Assembly: GCF_006543045.1 (NCBI RefSeq)
Contig: NZ_RBZW01000076.1
Coordinates: 180,820 to 244,819 of the forward strand
DNA length: 64,000 nucleotides
Direction: 5' to 3'
From: Salinadaptatus halalkaliphilus
GTDB taxonomy: Archaea > Halobacteriota > Halobacteria > Halobacteriales > Natrialbaceae
Shown: in pieces, positions 26,253-35,731 of the stretch
How the letters are laid out: each line of letters starts with the position of its first letter
Position numbering within the stretch: position 1 is the stretch's first letter
The notes under the pieces: generated by a model
The model's database searches: none
Told to the model about the DNA's origin: nothing
What the model saw: the letters and a program-made list of their open reading frames with translations, nothing else
Made by a program: the position numbers and the translations under genes

Positions 26253-27356
26253 ATGTCACCACCAGTGCTCGGTCGATGGACGGACTCGAGTGGGCTCTCG
26301 CTGGGGCTGCTCGGGGTCGGCAACATCGGCACGGTTCACCTGAAATCGGCACGGGCGATCGACGGCGTCGACGTCGTCGCGGCCGCCGATGCGGTGCCCG
26401 AGAATCGGGCCCGGGCGGAACGTGCCGGCGTGGATCGCACGTACGACGACTACACGACGCTGCTCGAGGACGAATCGCTCGACGCGGCGGTGATCGCGAT
26501 GCCGCCGTTTCTCCACGCCGACGCCGTCGAGCGGGCGGCGGCGGCGGGCGTCGACGTCTTCGTCGAGAAACCGCTGGCTCGCTCGACCGACGAAGCGGAT
26601 CGGCTGCTCGAGGCCGCTGCCGAGGGCGGCATCGCTGTCGGCGTCGATCACACGCTTCGGTACCAGCCCGACGTTCGGGGCGTCAAACAGGCCTACGACG
26701 AGGGCCGGGTCGGCCACGTCCCCTACGCCTCGATGACGCGGGTCAACGACGGGCCGCTCGGTCGCCCGCCGGCCGCGGACGAACCGCCCGACTGGGCCCT
26801 CGAGCGTGACGGGGCCGGCGGCGGCTCGCTGCTCGAACTCGGCGTGCACTGTTTCGACGTGCTCGAGTGGCTCTTCGGCGATCTCGAGGTCGAAAGCGCT
26901 GCCGTGGACGCGACGCTCGAGGTGCCGGTCGAGGATGCGGCGACCGTGCTCATGCGCGCACCGGAGACGGGGACGACGGTCACCCTACACTGTGGCTCCT
27001 ACCAGTGGGAGGAACTGCCCGAGGTAAACACCCGGGTCCGACTCGAGGGCGTGACGGGGACGATCTCGAACGCGGACCACCTTCCCACGAACTTCTACGC
27101 CGACGCCGCGAAGTCGGCGCTCTCGAACGTCGCGAGCCGCGTCACGGGTGACGATCCCGACATCTTTGGACCGACGTTCTATTACCAGGCCCACTACGAG
27201 GCCCTGTCTGCCTTCTGCGAGGCGATCCAGCGCGACGAGACGCCGCCGGTCGACGGTCGGGACGGCCGACGAACGCTCGAGCTCGCAGAAACTGCCTACG
27301 AACTGGCTGCAGCAAGCGATCGAGACGGCGTCGAGCGTCCGGAGGTGCGGACGTGA
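26253..27356 (+). CDS. Gfo/Idh/MocA family oxidoreductase
   Basis: 367 residues from the ATG giving MSPPVLGRWTDSSG. The NAD(P) Rossmann motif is LSLGLLGVGNIGTVHLKSA, the family signature is VDVFVEKPLARSTDEADRLL (EKP) and VGVDHTLRYQPDVRGVKQ. The substrate-side His is in LELGVHCFDVLEWLFGDL. It oxidises or reduces a sugar, probably as a nucleotide sugar. It is a second, distinct member of the family relative to the WbpB-like gene at 33489-34499. It overlaps the DUF362 gene by four bases. Confidence 0.92.
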   Translation: MSPPVLGRWTDSSGLSLGLLGVGNIGTVHLKSARAIDGVDVVAAADAVPENRARAERAGVDRTYDDYTTLLEDESLDAAVIAMPPFLHADAVERAAAAGVDVFVEKPLARSTDEADRLLEAAAEGGIAVGVDHTLRYQPDVRGVKQAYDEGRVGHVPYASMTRVNDGPLGRPPAADEPPDWALERDGAGGGSLLELGVHCFDVLEWLFGDLEVESAAVDATLEVPVEDAATVLMRAPETGTTVTLHCGSYQWEELPEVNTRVRLEGVTGTISNADHLPTNFYADAAKSALSNVASRVTGDDPDIFGPTFYYQAHYEALSAFCEAIQRDETPPVDGRDGRRTLELAETAYELAAASDRDGVERPEVRT

Positions 27357-28492
27357 CCGTCGATCGACCGGCGGACGACTCGAGCGACGATCGTCGAACG
27401 GACGGCGGCAGTGATCACCAAGCGGATGCTACCGACGATCACCGAACGGACGGCGGTAACGTGGGCGCGGCGGCTACCGATACGGAGCCGCTCGACGGCG
27501 ATACCGAATCGGCCGGGCGGATTCGAGTGCGTGGAACCCTCGTCGAACCAGGGACGGCCGGGGGGTGGTGCCCCGATATCGATACGCGAATGGCGACCCT
27601 CGAGACGCCGCTCAGTTCCCTCCTCACGTCCGAGCTCGACATCACACCGGGTACCAACGCGCTCGCTGACGCCGACCGAATCACGCTCGTCCCCGACGCC
27701 CACTACCCGTATCATCCCTCGAGCGGCGTCGTCACCGACCCGGCCGTCGTCGGCGCGACCGTCGCGATCCTCGAGCGACGAATCGACGGCGAAGTCGTCG
27801 TCGCCGGCCGCAGCGACGACACCATCTCGTTCGAGCGCACGGCCGAGTACCTCGGCTACGAATCCTTGCTCGAGCGCTTCGACGCCGATCCCGTCGATCT
27901 CGCCAGCGAAGGCCACACCGATACGCGCGTCACGGTTGGCGACGACACGGTCTCGACGTTGGTACCGTCACGGCTTACGCGAAGCACCGTCGTGACGATG
28001 CCGTCGCTTCGCCCGACGGAAACCGGTCGGGTCGCTGGCGGGTTACGAACGCTCGCCGCGATGCTCGAGGACGGGACCGACGAGACGGACGCGTCGGCAG
28101 ACTCGAGAGCATTGGGGGCGGCCCGAGCGATCGATCCCGCGCTCTCGGTGCTCGACGCGACGACCGTCTACGCCGGCGAACCGTACGCGGCGAACACGCT
28201 GTTTGCCGGGCCGGCCGCCGCAGTCGACGCCGTGGGGACGTCGCTGCTCGAGCGCTCGTTCGAGGCCGACGACGTAGTTCGGCGCGCGTTCGACGACGAT
28301 CGGCCGTCGATCACCGTCACCCCCGTCGGTGTCGACCCCGAATCGTTCGATCTCGAGTCGCTTCGCGCGGCGCTCCCGACGGGCGGGCTGCCGCCCGCGG
28401 ACGACACGCCAGCCCCCGTCACGGCCGCCTATCGTCTCTACGCGGCTGTCAGCGGCGATGTCGTGCCACCGCAACTCGAGGGAGGTGAGTGA
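27353..28492 (+). CDS. DUF362 domain-containing protein
   Basis: 379 residues. A low-complexity Asp/Thr-rich N-terminus of about 55 residues is followed by the DUF362 pattern: ADRITLVPDAHYPYHPSSGVVTDPAVVGATVAIL, then GEVVVAGRSDDTISFERTAEYLGYESLLE. There are no ferredoxin-type cysteine clusters, unlike many DUF362 proteins. The biochemical role is unknown. Overlap with the oxidoreductase upstream and a 2-base gap to the epimerase downstream place it in a sugar-modifying operon. Confidence 0.8.
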   Translation: MTVDRPADDSSDDRRTDGGSDHQADATDDHRTDGGNVGAAATDTEPLDGDTESAGRIRVRGTLVEPGTAGGWCPDIDTRMATLETPLSSLLTSELDITPGTNALADADRITLVPDAHYPYHPSSGVVTDPAVVGATVAILERRIDGEVVVAGRSDDTISFERTAEYLGYESLLERFDADPVDLASEGHTDTRVTVGDDTVSTLVPSRLTRSTVVTMPSLRPTETGRVAGGLRTLAAMLEDGTDETDASADSRALGAARAIDPALSVLDATTVYAGEPYAANTLFAGPAAAVDAVGTSLLERSFEADDVVRRAFDDDRPSITVTPVGVDPESFDLESLRAALPTGGLPPADDTPAPVTAAYRLYAAVSGDVVPPQLEGGE

Positions 28493-28494
28493 CG

Positions 28495-29487
28495 ATGGGA
28501 CAGGTCGCCGCAGTCACCGGCGCGACCGGCTTCCTCGGTGGCCACCTCTGTGAACGGCTCCTCGCCGAGGGGTGGACCGTCCGGGGACTCTGTCGGCCGT
28601 CCTCGGATCGGCGACTCGAGCGGCCAGCCTCGCGATCCAGCGACCTCGCAGAGGTGGCGTGGTACGTCGGCGACTGCTTCGACGCGGCGACGCTTTCCTC
28701 GCTCGTCGACGGCGCCGACGTGGTCTTTCACCTCGCCGGCGTCGGCCTCTGGAGCGCCGATCCCGAGACCGTCCATCGAGTCAACCGCGAGGGGACCGAG
28801 AACGTCCTCGAGGCCTGTCGCGACGGCGACGTGGGTCGGGTGGTCTTTACGAGTACGGCAGGAACTCGCCGAACGAACGGCTCGAGCGAGTTCGCCGACG
28901 AGGACGACATCGCCGAGCCGATCGGCGCGTATCAGGCGTCGAAGGCGGCGGCCGAACGACTCCTCGACGACTACGCGGCCACCGGCGGCGACGCCGTCAC
29001 CGTTCATCCGACCTCGATCGTCGGCCCCGGCGACGACTCCTTTACGACCCAGTTGCTCGCGATGGGCCTCGAGCCGACGATGCCGGCGACGCTGCCCGGC
29101 GGGGCGAGCATCGTCGGCGTCTCGGACGTGGTCGACGGCCTCCTCGCGGCCGCCGCCGACGGTGAGCGAGGGGAACACTACATCCTCGGCGGCGAGAACC
29201 TCACCTACGACCAGGCCGCCTCGCGAATCGCCGACTACGCTGGCGGGACGGCAGCACCCGTTCGCGTTCCCGCGACCGCGATCCGCGCGGCCGGTCCCGT
29301 CGCCGAGGGCGTCCGCGCCGTCACCGGCCGGCAGGTGTTTCCCTTCGACCGCCGGATGGCAGCACTCGCCACCCAGCGACTCTTCTACAGCTCACAGAAA
29401 GCCAACGCCGAGCTCGGCTACGAGTACGAGCCACTCGAGAGTCACCTCCCCGAGACGCTGGCCTGGTATCGGGACGCGGAAACGTAA
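28495..29487 (+). CDS. NAD-dependent epimerase/dehydratase (extended SDR)
   Basis: 330 residues from the ATG at 28495; a GTG two codons upstream overlaps the DUF362 stop. The nucleotide motif is VAAVTGATGFLGGHLCERLL, and the catalytic pair is YQASKAAAERLL with the Thr/Ser in VFTSTAGTRRTNGSS. VVFHLAGVGLW fits extended SDRs. It is expected to epimerise or reduce a nucleotide sugar or a related lipid-linked intermediate. It is last but one in the plus-strand run. Confidence 0.9.
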   Translation: MGQVAAVTGATGFLGGHLCERLLAEGWTVRGLCRPSSDRRLERPASRSSDLAEVAWYVGDCFDAATLSSLVDGADVVFHLAGVGLWSADPETVHRVNREGTENVLEACRDGDVGRVVFTSTAGTRRTNGSSEFADEDDIAEPIGAYQASKAAAERLLDDYAATGGDAVTVHPTSIVGPGDDSFTTQLLAMGLEPTMPATLPGGASIVGVSDVVDGLLAAAADGERGEHYILGGENLTYDQAASRIADYAGGTAAPVRVPATAIRAAGPVAEGVRAVTGRQVFPFDRRMAALATQRLFYSSQKANAELGYEYEPLESHLPETLAWYRDAET

Positions 29488-29617
29488 CCGCTCGCATCGA
29501 CCGTAATCGACCGGGCTAGGCCCTCGCGTCGATCGTCACTGACCGGGCCAGGCGCTGGCCTCGAGCGAACCGAACGAGTCAGGCGTTCGGGTCGGTTTCG
29601 CGACGTGTACCCATCTC

Positions 29618-29626
29618 ATTACAAAA
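29618..29626 (+). promoter_or_regulatory. ATTACAAAA motif (variant) upstream of DUF354 gene
   Basis: ATTACAAAACGCC, 34 bases before the ATG at 29652. It differs from the other sites by one base (T for A at position 3). Confidence 0.4.
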
Positions 29627-29651
29627 CGCCAATCGCGGCTACGTTGGATCG

Positions 29652-30749
29652 ATGCGGATTCTCGTCTTCGCGAATACGCCGGCACACGTCCACCTGTATC
29701 GCCACGCCGTTTCCCAGCTCGAGCAACTGGGACACGATGTCCTCGTCATGGGGCGGGAGTACGACTGTACGATCGACTTACTCGAGTTCTACGGGCTGCC
29801 CTATCGACGCTACGGTGAACACGACACCGACGGCGGGCGGGCGACGTTGGTTCGGGAACTGGGCGGGCAACTCGGGACCATCGCAACCACGGCCCGACGG
29901 CTCGAGCCGGATCTCGTCTTCGGTCGCGGTCCCTACGCCGCGCTCGCGGGAACGATCGCTCGAGCGCCGGTCGTGCTCGTCCTCGACGACGAACCCGGCG
30001 ACTTCAACCACGCCGTCTCGCGGCCGTTTGCCGACTGCATCCTCTCGCCGGCGGCAACGCGTCGGGACCTCGGCGACGATCACTACACCTTCGCGGGCTT
30101 CAAAGAGTGTGCGTACCTTCACCCCGATGTGTTCGACCCCGACCCCGGCGTCCGCGAGGCCCTCGGCGTCGGACCGGACGAACCGTACGCGCTCCTCCGG
30201 TTCAACGCCCTCGACGCACTTCACGACACCGGTCTCGAGGGCTTTACGCCCGACCAGCGACGCGACCTGATCGAGCGACTGAGCGAGCGCGCGACCGTCT
30301 TCGTCTCGGACGAGGGCGACGATCTGGACCTGTGGGACCTGCCCGCCCGTCCCTACGATCTCCACCCCGCGCTGATCCACGACGCGATGGCCGAAGCGTC
30401 GTTGCTGGTCGCCGACACCGGGACGATGGTCACCGAAGCCGGCCTGCTCGGAACGCCGGCGCTTCGTTACCGTGGCACCGACGATCACGTCTACGGCGAG
30501 TTCCGCGAACTCGAGCGCGTCGATCTGGTCGAACAGTTCGAGACCTACCACGGCGTTCGCGATCGTACCCTCGAGCTCGCCGGCGACGGTGACGCGACCG
30601 ACCGGTGGCAGCGACGCCGTCGGGCCTACGTCGGCGACCTCGTCAACCTGACCGACCTGCTGGTCGAGATCGGAGACGCAGGCGGATCGATCGATCACCT
30701 CGAGGCCGGGACCCGCCAGTCACTCCAGAACCCCTCGCCGACGCCCTGA
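29652..30749 (+). CDS. DUF354 protein (GT-B/UDP-GlcNAc 2-epimerase-like fold)
   Basis: 365 residues. It opens MRILVFANTPAHVHLYRHAVSQLEQLGHDVLVM and continues DLLEFYGLPYRRYGEH, PDLVFGRGPYAALAG, FKECAYLHPDVFDP and SLLVADTGTMVTEAGLLGTPALRY, all DUF354 hallmarks. The family is related to glycosyltransferases of the GT-B fold and to UDP-GlcNAc 2-epimerase. It may transfer a sugar or epimerise one. That matters here because a 2-epimerase is the step missing from the Wbp-like set on the opposite strand. It is separated from the epimerase gene by 164 bases. Confidence 0.87.
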   Translation: MRILVFANTPAHVHLYRHAVSQLEQLGHDVLVMGREYDCTIDLLEFYGLPYRRYGEHDTDGGRATLVRELGGQLGTIATTARRLEPDLVFGRGPYAALAGTIARAPVVLVLDDEPGDFNHAVSRPFADCILSPAATRRDLGDDHYTFAGFKECAYLHPDVFDPDPGVREALGVGPDEPYALLRFNALDALHDTGLEGFTPDQRRDLIERLSERATVFVSDEGDDLDLWDLPARPYDLHPALIHDAMAEASLLVADTGTMVTEAGLLGTPALRYRGTDDHVYGEFRELERVDLVEQFETYHGVRDRTLELAGDGDATDRWQRRRRAYVGDLVNLTDLLVEIGDAGGSIDHLEAGTRQSLQNPSPTP

Positions 30750-30797
30750 TTCGAGCGGGGACGAGGAGAACTCGAGTGCGAAAAGGGAGAAGACAGC

Positions 30798-32012
30798 TCA
30801 ATCGAGCGGATGCGGACCGTCTTCCGGGCGCTCGCTCGAGGGATCCGTACTCGAACGACCGGGTTGGCCCGAACTCGTCGGGTCGGTTCGCCACTCCCGA
30901 TCGCGATCGGTCCCGGAATCGACCGGCTGGTCGTCGCCCTCCCCGCCGTAACTGTCGCCGTGGCCGCCGAGTTCACTACCGTGACCGGCGCGATTCTCGC
31001 TTGTCTCGTAGCGAGTCACCTCGAGGGGATCGTTTTCGTCGGCGTCCATGGCGATGGCGATGCCGAGGGCGAGCAGGCCGAGCACGACGGTGGCGAAGGC
31101 AGCGATCACGCCCGTAAGACCGGTCACATCGTCGCGACGGACACGCTCCCACGCCGCCCCGCAGAACCCGGCGACGCCGCCGGCCAGCCCGGACGTGCCG
31201 GTGGCGTAGAAGACAGCCGCCGGATGAAAGCCCTCGATCACATACTGGCGTTTGAGCCGCCAGTAGAAACTCCGGAGCAAGAGCAACGAGACGTACCGAA
31301 CGAATGGGACGTACCGGATGCTGCTTTCTTCCTCGCCGTAGACCGCCGACATCGAGACGTCGGCGACGCACCGGTCGGCGACGTTGAGGTGCGTGAGGAT
31401 GTGGTTGAGAAAGCCGTACCGATCGGTGATCGCCTCGAGGTCGAGGTCCTCGATAGCCGCTCTGGAGATGGCGGTGTAGCCGTTCTGGGGGTCGCCGATC
31501 GTCCAGTAGCCCGAGGCGAACTTCGAGAGGCCGGTCAGCATCGCGTTTCCGAACAGTCGAAATCGCGACATATCCTCGCGATCGGCGGGCGTCAGCAGCC
31601 GATTGCCCTTCGCGTAGTCGGCTTCGCCCGTCGCAACCGGATCGACGATCCGATCGAGGATCGCGGGGTCCATCTGCCCGTCGCCGTTCATAACAGCGAC
31701 GACATCGATGCCGTCCGCGGCCGCCCGTTCGTAGCCCGTCTTGACCGCCGCGCCGTAGCCCCGATTCTCCTCGTGGCGAATCGGGACGATGCGCCGTCGG
31801 TCGCCGCCGTCGGTCACCGCTCGCTCGACCGATTCGGTCTCGTTGACCCGCTCGGCGACGCCACAAATCACGTCCCAACTCTCGTCCGGCGAGGCGTCGT
31901 CGATCGCGTAGATCCGGTCGACGAAGTCCGGAACCGTCTCGAGCACTTCGCCGACGAATCGGGCCTCGTCGTAGGCCGTGACGACGACACCGACCGTCCG
32001 TCCCTTATACAT
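30798..32012 (-). CDS. Glycosyltransferase family 2 (polyprenyl-phosphate sugar synthase-like), membrane-anchored
   Basis: 404 residues. The GT-A domain opens VGVVVTAYDEARFVGEVLETV, with VAVMNGDGQMDPAILDRIV as the nucleotide/metal motif and GDPQNGYTAISR as the acceptor loop. Two hydrophobic segments lie near residues 270-290 and 305-328. A disordered acidic tail of about 75 residues follows. It probably charges dolichyl phosphate with a sugar or extends a lipid-linked glycan on the cytoplasmic face. It overlaps the dehydrogenase gene by eight bases and is last in the minus-strand operon. Confidence 0.92.
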   Translation of the reverse strand: MYKGRTVGVVVTAYDEARFVGEVLETVPDFVDRIYAIDDASPDESWDVICGVAERVNETESVERAVTDGGDRRRIVPIRHEENRGYGAAVKTGYERAAADGIDVVAVMNGDGQMDPAILDRIVDPVATGEADYAKGNRLLTPADREDMSRFRLFGNAMLTGLSKFASGYWTIGDPQNGYTAISRAAIEDLDLEAITDRYGFLNHILTHLNVADRCVADVSMSAVYGEEESSIRYVPFVRYVSLLLLRSFYWRLKRQYVIEGFHPAAVFYATGTSGLAGGVAGFCGAAWERVRRDDVTGLTGVIAAFATVVLGLLALGIAIAMDADENDPLEVTRYETSENRAGHGSELGGHGDSYGGEGDDQPVDSGTDRDREWRTDPTSSGQPGRSSTDPSSERPEDGPHPLD

Positions 32013-33492
32013 CGTCGCCCCCGTCCGTCCGCCCGACGGCAGCCGGGTCCGCCCCCCCGTCGCGTTCGCCGTCGGTTCGCCCCTGGGGCGCGGTGCCGTC
32101 GCTCGATCCGCCTAGCGTGTAAATGCGATGGCGTTCGGCGACGGCGTCGCCGGCGAGGTCGCCGAGCGCGTCCCGCCCGTCGAGGACGACCATCGGCTCG
32201 AGGTCGGCCCACGCGATACCCCCGAACGACTCGTGGGGCGTCACGAGCACCGCGGCGTCGAACGATTCCCGCGGCAGGTCCTCGCGATCGACGGCTCGAG
32301 CGCCGTAGTCGGCTGGATCGACGAGCGGATCGACGCCGGCGACGTCGGCCCCGGTTTCCCGCAGCCCCGCCAGGACACCGAGTGCGGGCGAGGCGCGAGT
32401 CTCCTCGACACCCGGACGGTACGTGAGTCCGAGGACGACGACCGAGGCTTCGCTGAGCTCGGTGCCGACGGCCGCGAGTTCGCGCTCTAGGCGGTCGACG
32501 ACGATCGACGGCATCGCGTCGTTGACCTCGCGTGCGGTTCGGGTCAGTGCCATCGGCTCATCCATCCGCGAGAGCAGGAAGTGCGGGTAGAACGGGATAC
32601 AGTGGCCGCCGACGCCGGGGCCGGGGTCGTGGAGTTGGCACATCGGCAGATCGTTGGCCGTCTCGATCGCCTCGCGAGTCGAGATTTCGAGTTCGTCGGC
32701 GAGTCGCCCGAGTTCGTTCGCCAGCGCGATGTTGACGTCGCGATAGACCCCCTCGAAGACCTTGACGGCCTCCGCAGTCGTCGCGTCCGAGACCGGGTGG
32801 ACCTCGTTGCTCGAGAGTTCGTCGTAGACGAGCGAGGCGGCGCGCGTACTCTCCGTATCGATGCCGCCGACGACCTTCGGGTAGGCCCCGCGGATGTCCC
32901 GAATCGCGCGGCCGCTCGAGGTCCGTTCGGGACAGAACGCCAGACCAAATTCGTCGGGCTCGAGGCCCGACCGACTCGCCAGGTGGGGCCCCAGCACATC
33001 CCGGCAGGTTCCGGGCGGTAGCGTCGACTCGGCGATCACCAGGTCGCCGGGTGTGAGCCCGGCCGCGATGTCGTCTGCGACGGCTTCGACCGTCGTCAGA
33101 TCGGGCTGGTTCGCGTCGTCCAGCAGCGTGGGAACGATGACGACGTGGATCCGGGCCCGCTCTGCCGCAGTCGGGCCGTCGGTCGTCGCCTCGAGTCGTC
33201 CCGCCTCGACCTGTTGGGCAACCAGCTCCGCGAGACCGGGTTCGCCGACGACGTGACTCTCGCTGTGCTCGATGGTCTCGACGACTGTCGGATCGACGTC
33301 GACGCCGATCACGTTGCCCGTCGTCTCGGCGTAGACGGCCGCCAGGGGGAGCCCCATCTTGCCGAGGCCGTAGACCGCGACCGGTATCTCGCCCGTCGTC
33401 AACAGCTCGCGCTGGCGTGGCTCCTCGAGATCGGTTCCATAGAGGCCGATCGAATCGGCGTCGAGAGCCGAGTCGGTCGGTGGCCGACTCAT
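32005..33492 (-). CDS. Nucleotide-sugar 6-dehydrogenase (UDP-GlcNAc/UDP-ManNAc dehydrogenase, WbpA/WecC-like)
   Basis: 495 residues from the ATG at 33492 (MSRPPTDSALDADS); the longer in-frame start is antisense noise. The NAD motif is VAVYGLGKMGLPLAAVYAE. The catalytic Cys is in GPGVGGHCIPFYPHFLLS, and EGVYRDVNIALANELG matches the UDP-N-acetylhexosamine branch rather than UDP-glucose dehydrogenase. It oxidises C6 twice to give a uronic acid. The acidic C-terminal tail (about 40 residues) is not catalytic. ATGA overlap with the upstream oxidoreductase shows operon structure. Confidence 0.94.
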   Translation of the reverse strand: MSRPPTDSALDADSIGLYGTDLEEPRQRELLTTGEIPVAVYGLGKMGLPLAAVYAETTGNVIGVDVDPTVVETIEHSESHVVGEPGLAELVAQQVEAGRLEATTDGPTAAERARIHVVIVPTLLDDANQPDLTTVEAVADDIAAGLTPGDLVIAESTLPPGTCRDVLGPHLASRSGLEPDEFGLAFCPERTSSGRAIRDIRGAYPKVVGGIDTESTRAASLVYDELSSNEVHPVSDATTAEAVKVFEGVYRDVNIALANELGRLADELEISTREAIETANDLPMCQLHDPGPGVGGHCIPFYPHFLLSRMDEPMALTRTAREVNDAMPSIVVDRLERELAAVGTELSEASVVVLGLTYRPGVEETRASPALGVLAGLRETGADVAGVDPLVDPADYGARAVDREDLPRESFDAAVLVTPHESFGGIAWADLEPMVVLDGRDALGDLAGDAVAERHRIYTLGGSSDGTAPQGRTDGERDGGADPAAVGRTDGGDDV

Positions 33493-34499
33493 CGTGCTTG
33501 CACCCCCCGTTCGCGACTCGAGTCGTCTGGATCGCGGTCGGCAACGAGCGCGTCGATCGTCTTGACCGTCTCGAGTGCTTCGATCCCGTCTTCGGCCGTC
33601 ACCGTCGGCGCCGAGTCGGTCCGAACGGCCTCGAGAAAGGCCTCGAGTTCGTGACGTAACGGTTCGCCGTTGTCCACGCGCGGTCGTTCGACGACGCTCT
33701 CGTGGCGGTAGCGACGGGTGCCGTCGTCGACGAGGTATTCGGGGTAAGAATCCCGGTGGATCAGGACGGACTGCTGGAGATAGTCGACCTCGAGCAGACA
33801 CTCGCGGGCCGTGACGGTGAGTTTGCGGACCTTCTTCTGGGTCACCCGACTTGCGGTGACCGAGGCGACGACGTCGTCGTAGACCATCGTCGCCGTAGCG
33901 TACTGGCCGTTTTCGGTGCCCATCGCCGACACCGAGTCCGGCCGATCACCGAGCATCGCGTCGACGATATCGACATCGTGGACCATCAGATCGAAGACGA
34001 CGTTCCCCCGGGCGGTGCGATCGACCGGCGGCCCGAGCCGCTCGGCCTCGAGGCTGATCACATCGAGGTCGTCGATCAGATCGGTGGTCGTCTGGACGGC
34101 CGGATTGAACCGTTCGATGTGGCCGACCTGGAGGACGAGCCCGCGCTCGCGAGCCAGCTCGGCCAGTCGCCGTCCCTGTTCGACCGTCTCGGCGATGGGC
34201 TTTTCGACGAGAACGTGCACGTCAGCCTCGAGACACGTCGTGACCGTCTCGTAGTGGGCCGGTGTCGGCACGGCGACACTGACGACGTCACAGCGCTCGA
34301 GGAGTCGCTCGAACTCGAGGGCGGTGGCCCCGTACTCGTGTGCGACACGTCGAGCGACCTCGCCGTCGTGGTCGGTGACGCCGGTCAACTCGACCGACTG
34401 TAACTCGCTGTAGACGCGTGCGTGGTTTTCGCCCATTGCGCCGACGCCGACGACGCCGGCTCGGATCGGTCGTGACGATGCGGTGGTATCCATACTCAT
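33489..34499 (-). CDS. Gfo/Idh/MocA oxidoreductase (WbpB-like nucleotide-sugar 3-dehydrogenase)
   Basis: 336 residues. The Rossmann motif is IRAGVVGVGAMGENHARVY; the family motif is VHVLVEKPIAETVEQGRRLAE, then LVLQVGHIERFNPAVQ, which is typical of the WbpB/UDP-GlcNAcA 3-dehydrogenase branch. VVFDLMVHDVDIVDAMLGD supplies the active-site His/Asp. It should oxidise C3 of UDP-GlcNAc-uronate to the 3-keto sugar for the aminotransferase encoded just upstream. Start and stop overlap both neighbours by four bases. Confidence 0.92.
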   Translation of the reverse strand: MSMDTTASSRPIRAGVVGVGAMGENHARVYSELQSVELTGVTDHDGEVARRVAHEYGATALEFERLLERCDVVSVAVPTPAHYETVTTCLEADVHVLVEKPIAETVEQGRRLAELARERGLVLQVGHIERFNPAVQTTTDLIDDLDVISLEAERLGPPVDRTARGNVVFDLMVHDVDIVDAMLGDRPDSVSAMGTENGQYATATMVYDDVVASVTASRVTQKKVRKLTVTARECLLEVDYLQQSVLIHRDSYPEYLVDDGTRRYRHESVVERPRVDNGEPLRHELEAFLEAVRTDSAPTVTAEDGIEALETVKTIDALVADRDPDDSSRERGVQAR

Positions 34500-35731
34500 A
34501 GTGATTGGAAAACGTCGCGAACTGCGTCGACGACCCGTCTGCGGTCATCGTCGGACAGCGTCGGATGCACCGGTAACGAAAGGACGGTTTCGGCCGCGCG
34601 TTCGGCCTGGGGCAGGTCGGCTGCGGCGGTACTAATCGTCTCGTAGGCCGGCTGGCGGTGGATCGGCGTCTCGTAGTAGATCGCCGTTTCGACGTTGCGC
34701 TCGGAAAGCGCCTGCTGGGCCGTGTCACGGTGTGGCGTCCGAACCGTATACTGGTGGTAGACGTGGCGATAGCCGTCAGGTTCTGTGGGCGTCTCGAGAC
34801 CGGCAACCCCCTCGAGTTCCCGGTCGTAGTACGAAGCGGTGTCCCGGCGCGCCTCGTTGAACTCAGGCAGTCGCTCGAGTTGGGCACGCCCGATGGCGGC
34901 CGCGAGACTCGTCAAGCGGTAGTTGTGTCCGAGCGAGCGGTGGTCGTAGCCACCGCTATCGTCGGCTTCGCGACCGTGATTGACGTAGCTTGCAGCGCGC
35001 TCGGCAACGTCGTCGCGGTCGGTCGTGATCAGCCCGCCCTCACCCGTCGTCATGTTCTTCGTGGGGTAGAAGGAGAAACAGGCCGCGTCGCCGAGACTCC
35101 CGACGCGCTCGCCCGCCACCGTCCCGCCGTGGGCCTGACAGGCATCCTCGAGGACGAACACGCCGTGGTCGTCGGCGAGCGCGCTCAGTGCGGGCATATC
35201 GGCGGCCAGCCCGTAGAGATGGACCGGCAACAGGCCGACGATATCGTCTCGAGCGGCGAGGACGTCGGCGACGGCGTCCGGGTCGAGCGTGTAGGTGTCG
35301 GGATCGACGTCGGCGAAGACCGGGGTTGCACCCGCCAGCCGGATCGCGTTCGCGCTCGCGACGAACGAGAACGGCGACGTGACGACGGCGTCGCCCTCCT
35401 CGACGCCCAGCGCCTCGAGCGCCGCGTGCAGTGCGGTCGTGCCATTCGAGGTCGCCACGGCGTGAGACACGTCACAGTAGGTGGCAAATTCGGACTCGAA
35501 CGCCCGAACTTCGGGTCCGTCGGCGAGCATGCCATCCTCGAGAACCGACTCGACGCGGGAAACGGCATCTTCGCTGAGAGCCGGGTTCGCGATCGAGATC
35601 GTGTCGTCCGTGCTGGCGGTCGCGTCGAATTCGGCATCGTCGGGGTCGGTAGCGCCATCCGCGTTCGCGTCGCTCCCCGACGCTGGGTCGCTGTCGATGC
35701 GTCGATCGGTGTGCGTGTCGGTATCTGTCAT
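34496..35731 (-). CDS. DegT/DnrJ/EryC1/StrS aminotransferase (WbpE-like)
   Basis: 411 residues with a 45-residue acidic N-terminal extension. The PLP lysine is in ACFSFYPTKNMTTGEGGLITT. Other motifs are VATSNGTTALHAALEALG, EDACQAHGGTVAGERVGSLGD and GHNYRLTSLAAAIGRAQLERL. It transfers an amino group, usually from glutamate, to a keto sugar; in this operon the expected product is UDP-2-acetamido-3-amino-uronic acid. ATGA overlaps on both sides. Confidence 0.94.
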   Translation of the reverse strand: MTDTDTHTDRRIDSDPASGSDANADGATDPDDAEFDATASTDDTISIANPALSEDAVSRVESVLEDGMLADGPEVRAFESEFATYCDVSHAVATSNGTTALHAALEALGVEEGDAVVTSPFSFVASANAIRLAGATPVFADVDPDTYTLDPDAVADVLAARDDIVGLLPVHLYGLAADMPALSALADDHGVFVLEDACQAHGGTVAGERVGSLGDAACFSFYPTKNMTTGEGGLITTDRDDVAERAASYVNHGREADDSGGYDHRSLGHNYRLTSLAAAIGRAQLERLPEFNEARRDTASYYDRELEGVAGLETPTEPDGYRHVYHQYTVRTPHRDTAQQALSERNVETAIYYETPIHRQPAYETISTAAADLPQAERAAETVLSLPVHPTLSDDDRRRVVDAVRDVFQSL

